From positions 1 to 15,045 of the forward strand of contig JBDRLV010000072.1 of NCBI GenBank assembly GCA_043812755.1: a stretch of DNA of 15,045 nt. Direction: 5' to 3'. Shown one piece after another: positions 12,782-15,045 of the stretch. The position numbers and the translations under genes are program-made. Positions within the stretch are counted from its first letter, which is position 1. Each line of letters opens with the position of its first letter. The DNA comes from JBDRLV01 sp043812755. Lineage in GTDB: Bacteria; Patescibacteriota; Patescibacteriia; UBA9934; GWF2-40-263. The notes under the pieces are model-generated. The model saw only the letters and a program-made list of their open reading frames with translations, did not search any database and was not told where the DNA came from.

Positions 12782-14502
12782 GCAAAACACCAAATTACGA
12801 TAACAAGATAATGAAAATTTTGGACTCGACCAAACCAGGTGAGCGGGTTTGTGAACTCACGGGTGAGAAGTGGCAGATGACAGATGAGGAAATAGAAGTG
12901 TTTCGTCAATTGGGTGTACCACCACCAAATATCTCACCAAAGACAATGGTTAAGTGGCTTGCTGGTTTTGGAACAGGAGTAGCCATTTGGAAAAACAAGG
13001 ATGTGCGAACAGGCAAAGATATTTATTCTTATATTCACCCTGACCATTTCATAAAAGTAATGGATGATAAAGAGTGGATGAATGAAGAATTTTTAATGAA
13101 TGACGAACTTAATATTCAAGCGCCTTTTTTCCCACAGCTTGAGTCACACTTAAGGCAGATACCACTTGGTGCTTTATTGGATGAGGGATCAAGCCCAAAT
13201 TCGTTTGGAGTGGAGTTGATAAAATCAGAGAATTGCTACATGACATTTTTTGCATATAAGTGTAGAAAGATGCTCAATACAATCAATGGAGTAATGAGTG
13301 AGGATTGTTATGATGTTACAAATACTTATGATTCAAAAGAGTCTGCGCTTTCAAATTTGTCCTACAGGCTGTTTCGTTGCCGGTATGTGAATGCGTGCCA
13401 TGATTGCATGAGCTCTTCTTTTTTATTTGACTGTCGCAACTGTGAGTATTGTTTTGGGGCAACAAATAAGCGAAATAAGTCGTATTTGTTTTTTAATCAA
13501 CAGTGCTCAAAAGAAGAGTGGGAAAAGAAGGTTGGAGAAATTGATCTTGGGTGCCGTGATGTTTTTGAGGAGTATGAAAAAAAGTTTATACAATTGATGG
13601 AGCAGGAAGCAGTGTGGCCTGAGAATTTTTCAGTGCATGCTCCTGGGTCAATTGGTGATTATTTAGTGGACTGCGTAAATTGTAAGCATGGCTTTTCTGA
13701 AAATGACTCTAGAAATTGTTTTTGGGATTTTATGGGTGATCGAAATGAGGGGAATTATGCAGTAACTTGGTCAGATGACACCCATCAATCATTCAATTGC
13801 AACGGCATTCTTCATTCACAGAAAATGATTTGCTCCCATTTTTCTTGGTATAATAATGCTCTTGAGTATTGTTTTTTCTGTTTCAATTGCGAATATTGCT
13901 TTGGTTGCATAGGATTAAAACGCAAACAATATTGTATTTTTAACAAGCAATATAGTGAAGATGAATATTGGTTACGCGTTGATGAAATTAAATGTGCAAT
14001 GCTTAAGCGCAAAGAGTATGGTCAATTTTTCCCTGCAAAATTTTCTCCGATTTCTTTTCCATATTCTGTTGGAGATTTTTATATTGAGTACACTAAAGAT
14101 GAACTGGATAAATTTGAAGTTTCACATTTTGATGCAATGGTGGGGAGTATTGTGCAGCAATCGCATGACATGCTTACACCAGAGCAGTTGCCAATTTGCG
14201 TGCAAGATCCAAAGGCAGATGATATTGTTGGTAAACCAGTATTTGATAAAACACTCAAACGATTGTTTACTATAACAAAGCAGGAGCTTGATTTTTTACG
14301 CAAGATAAAACTTCCTTTGCCAAAAGAGCACGTATTCGTTAGATTGCAAAAGAGTATCCGTTGGTCGAATTCATGGTTTTCTGTTGAAACAAATTGTGGC
14401 AAGTGTGAAGCCAAGATTAATGTGCATGAGAATAAGACGTTTTTGAATCGGAAGGTTTATTGCTGCGAATGTTATTTGCAGTATTTAGAGCAGAAGGGGT
14501 AG
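12778..14502 (+). CDS. Cysteine-rich CPR-type protein with two FG boxes and C-terminal zinc ribbon, paralogue 4
   Basis: The function is unknown. It has 574 residues and about 30 cysteines. The N-terminal module keeps CELTGEKWQMTDEE and GVPPP, as in paralogue 2. The first box FDCRNCEYCFGATNKRNKSY (217-236) has the same cysteine positions as paralogues 1 and 2 (201, 210, 219, 222, 225). The region before it shows NCY and DCYD steps (152-154, 176-179) typical of this type of protein. The second box has five cysteines three apart (365, 368, 371, 374, 377) and a full FGCIGL...YCIFNKQYSEDEYW. The middle half-module reads PVFDKTLKRLFTITKQELDFLRK...LPLP (487-515). The zinc ribbon is C540-x2-C543 and C562-x2-C565, with an extra Cys563. 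Its ATG overlaps the TGA of the upstream remnant. A repeat and a hairpin terminator follow. Confidence 0.88.
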   Translation: MSKTPNYDNKIMKILDSTKPGERVCELTGEKWQMTDEEIEVFRQLGVPPPNISPKTMVKWLAGFGTGVAIWKNKDVRTGKDIYSYIHPDHFIKVMDDKEWMNEEFLMNDELNIQAPFFPQLESHLRQIPLGALLDEGSSPNSFGVELIKSENCYMTFFAYKCRKMLNTINGVMSEDCYDVTNTYDSKESALSNLSYRLFRCRYVNACHDCMSSSFLFDCRNCEYCFGATNKRNKSYLFFNQQCSKEEWEKKVGEIDLGCRDVFEEYEKKFIQLMEQEAVWPENFSVHAPGSIGDYLVDCVNCKHGFSENDSRNCFWDFMGDRNEGNYAVTWSDDTHQSFNCNGILHSQKMICSHFSWYNNALEYCFFCFNCEYCFGCIGLKRKQYCIFNKQYSEDEYWLRVDEIKCAMLKRKEYGQFFPAKFSPISFPYSVGDFYIEYTKDELDKFEVSHFDAMVGSIVQQSHDMLTPEQLPICVQDPKADDIVGKPVFDKTLKRLFTITKQELDFLRKIKLPLPKEHVFVRLQKSIRWSNSWFSVETNCGKCEAKINVHENKTFLNRKVYCCECYLQYLEQKG

Positions 14503-14510
14503 ATATCTTA

Positions 14511-14600
14511 TCATTGCGAGCCCTGAACAAAGCGAAGGGTGATGCAATCTTCTTGATCTAGAAGATTGCTTCGTCGTCGCTGAGCTCCTCCTCGCAATGA
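14511..14600. mobile_element. TCATTGCGAG-type palindromic intergenic element
   Basis: The ends TCATTGCGAG and CTCGCAATGA are exact inverted repeats, and the inner arms CAATCTTCT and AGAAGATTG are also exact. This is a familiar small non-autonomous repeat of bacterial genomes. It lies directly after the stop of paralogue 4. Confidence 0.8.
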
Positions 14601-14627
14601 CAGATCGGCAACATATCCAAAAATCAC

Positions 14628-14653
14628 AAAGGGGTTGACAAAAACCCTTTTTT
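14628..14653 (+). terminator. Intrinsic terminator after the paralogue array
   Basis: AAAGGGGTT (14628-14636) pairs with AACCCTTT (14643-14650) with one bulged G, and six T residues end the structure. It would end read-through from paralogue 4. It shares bases with the -35 box of the next promoter. Confidence 0.55.
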
Positions 14654-14663
14654 GGTTTATTAT
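14635..14663 (+). promoter_or_regulatory. Strong sigma-70-type promoter for the zinc-ribbon genes
   Basis: A perfect TTGACA (14635-14640) is followed after 17 bases by TATTAT (14658-14663, 5 of 6 consensus). It lies 24 bases before the ATG at 14688 and is the best promoter in the window. Confidence 0.75.
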
Positions 14664-14673
14664 ACAAACCCTG

Positions 14674-14680
14674 AGGAGGT
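14674..14680 (+). promoter_or_regulatory. Shine-Dalgarno site AGGAGGT
   Basis: A full-strength AGGAGGT lies 7 bases before the ATG at 14688. It decides that start over a TTG in the same frame at 14652, which would lie inside the promoter. Most other genes of the window lack such a site. Confidence 0.85.
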
Positions 14681-14687
14681 GGCTGCT

Positions 14688-14894
14688 ATGAAAAAGGTTT
14701 GTCAATTTTGTGGAGCAGAAGTGGTTGAAAGCCAGCAGAAGTGTATCATGTGCAAAACCTGGCTGGATGAAGATAATATTGTTTCAGATATTCCTCCGAT
14801 TCATCCGAATCGGCGACCATCTGATATTCATGGAATGGATCGGGCAGCAAGGCTGACCGAAATTGATCCTTCGCGTTTTTTCCCAAGAAACTGA
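14688..14894 (+). CDS. Small zinc-ribbon protein of unknown function
   Basis: It has 68 residues. An N-terminal zinc ribbon has two CxxC knuckles, C5-x2-C8 (CQFC) and C19-x2-C22 (CIMC), followed by a polar tail with IPPIHPNRRPSDIHGMDRAARL and a basic, aromatic end (DPSRFFPRN). There is no membrane helix. The start is fixed by the strong AGGAGGT site, and the promoter lies just upstream. The next gene begins 27 bases after its stop and has a ribbon with identical cysteine spacing, so the two are probably one operon. The tail is not one I recognise. The role could be binding to nucleic acid or to another protein; nothing in the sequence decides. Confidence 0.85.
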   Translation: MKKVCQFCGAEVVESQQKCIMCKTWLDEDNIVSDIPPIHPNRRPSDIHGMDRAARLTEIDPSRFFPRN

Positions 14895-14921
14895 AAACAA
14901 ACTGAAAACTGGAGAGAAAAC

Positions 14922-15045
14922 ATGCCTATCATTTGTCCATATTGCAGTTCGACTATTTCAAGAGGCGTGAAGTTTTGCGCAAATTGTGGTTGTGATGTTA
15001 TTCCTGTTGAGACCACAGCCCTTGATGAGCAAGGCGATCACAATG
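14922..15045 (+). CDS. Zinc-ribbon protein, partial (runs off the right edge)
   Basis: Only the first 41 residues are visible. They form a zinc ribbon with C5-x2-C8 (CPYC) and C19-x2-C22 (CANCG), the double-knuckle pattern of general bacterial zinc-ribbon domains, followed by a polar acidic stretch (VETTALDEQGDHN). A ribosome binding site GGAGAG lies 5 bases before the ATG. Spacing and orientation suggest cotranscription with the preceding zinc-ribbon gene. Many bacterial proteins of this type continue into a membrane helix or other domain, so nothing can be said about the rest. Confidence 0.8.
   Translation, partial: MPIICPYCSSTISRGVKFCANCGCDVIPVETTALDEQGDHN

Noticed and set aside
6799..14502. 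CRISPR array or effector locus
   Set aside because: The repeats are whole paralogous genes and palindromic elements; there are no regular short repeats with unique spacers and no Cas-like motifs.
14652..14687. Upstream TTG start for the small zinc-ribbon gene
   Set aside because: It lies in the promoter spacer region; the ATG at 14688 has AGGAGGT at ideal distance.
14485..14705. Minus-strand frames of 60-64 residues (with VIARRSSATTKQSS)
   Set aside because: They lie over the TCATTGCGAG-type palindromic element and the terminator; such frames recur wherever this repeat occurs and are not genes.
1..15045. tRNA, rRNA or riboswitch
   Set aside because: Scanning the gaps between genes showed only AT-rich or GC-rich palindromes, promoters and terminators; no cloverleaf, rRNA or known aptamer pattern was seen.

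Overview
The window looks like a chromosomal piece of a Candidate Phyla Radiation bacterium (Patescibacteria). Four things point that way. The DNA is AT-rich and uses the standard bacterial code. Most start codons lack a clear Shine-Dalgarno site. Small palindromic repeats are dense both between genes and inside one of them. The large cysteine-rich proteins carry FGC(I/V)G...YCIFN.QYS boxes that I know from memory only from CPR genomes. I cannot name a species.

Left block, minus strand, about 1-5219. Read in the direction of transcription it holds lemA, htpX, clpC and a highly charged Q/K/D/E-rich protein that runs off the left edge. This is a membrane and protein quality-control cluster: a LemA-family membrane protein, an HtpX-type membrane metalloprotease and a ClpC AAA+ unfoldase. 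ClpC and the charged protein are only 8 bases apart. The lemA-htpX and htpX-clpC gaps are filled with AT-rich inverted repeats, one of which carries a GC-rich repeat inserted in its right arm.

Middle, plus strand, from 5289. A divergent promoter region separates lemA from a phosphomannomutase/phosphoglucomutase gene. Its coding sequence contains two palindromic repeat insertions translated in frame. One base after its stop codon begins the first of four tandem paralogues (6799-8538, 8659-10389, 10499-12229, 12778-14502) that fill most of the right half. Each paralogue has 574-579 residues and about 30 cysteines. Each has two FGxxN/FGCIG boxes, a run of CxxC steps and a C-terminal zinc ribbon. 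All begin MSKTP. The gaps between them hold an AT-rich repeat, a GC-rich palindrome, and a segment with a small coiled-coil gene on the minus strand plus a 34-codon remnant of a fifth paralogue start that overlaps the fourth gene.

Right end, from 14503. A palindromic repeat and a hairpin terminator close the array. A strong promoter (TTGACA, 17 bases, TATTAT) then starts a pair of short zinc-ribbon genes with good ribosome binding sites. The second runs off the window.

The most distinctive content is the tandem array of cysteine-rich paralogues behind a sugar-phosphate mutase. Its function is unknown. The sequence suggests large cytoplasmic metal-binding or repeat-scaffold proteins, with no signal peptide or membrane segment.
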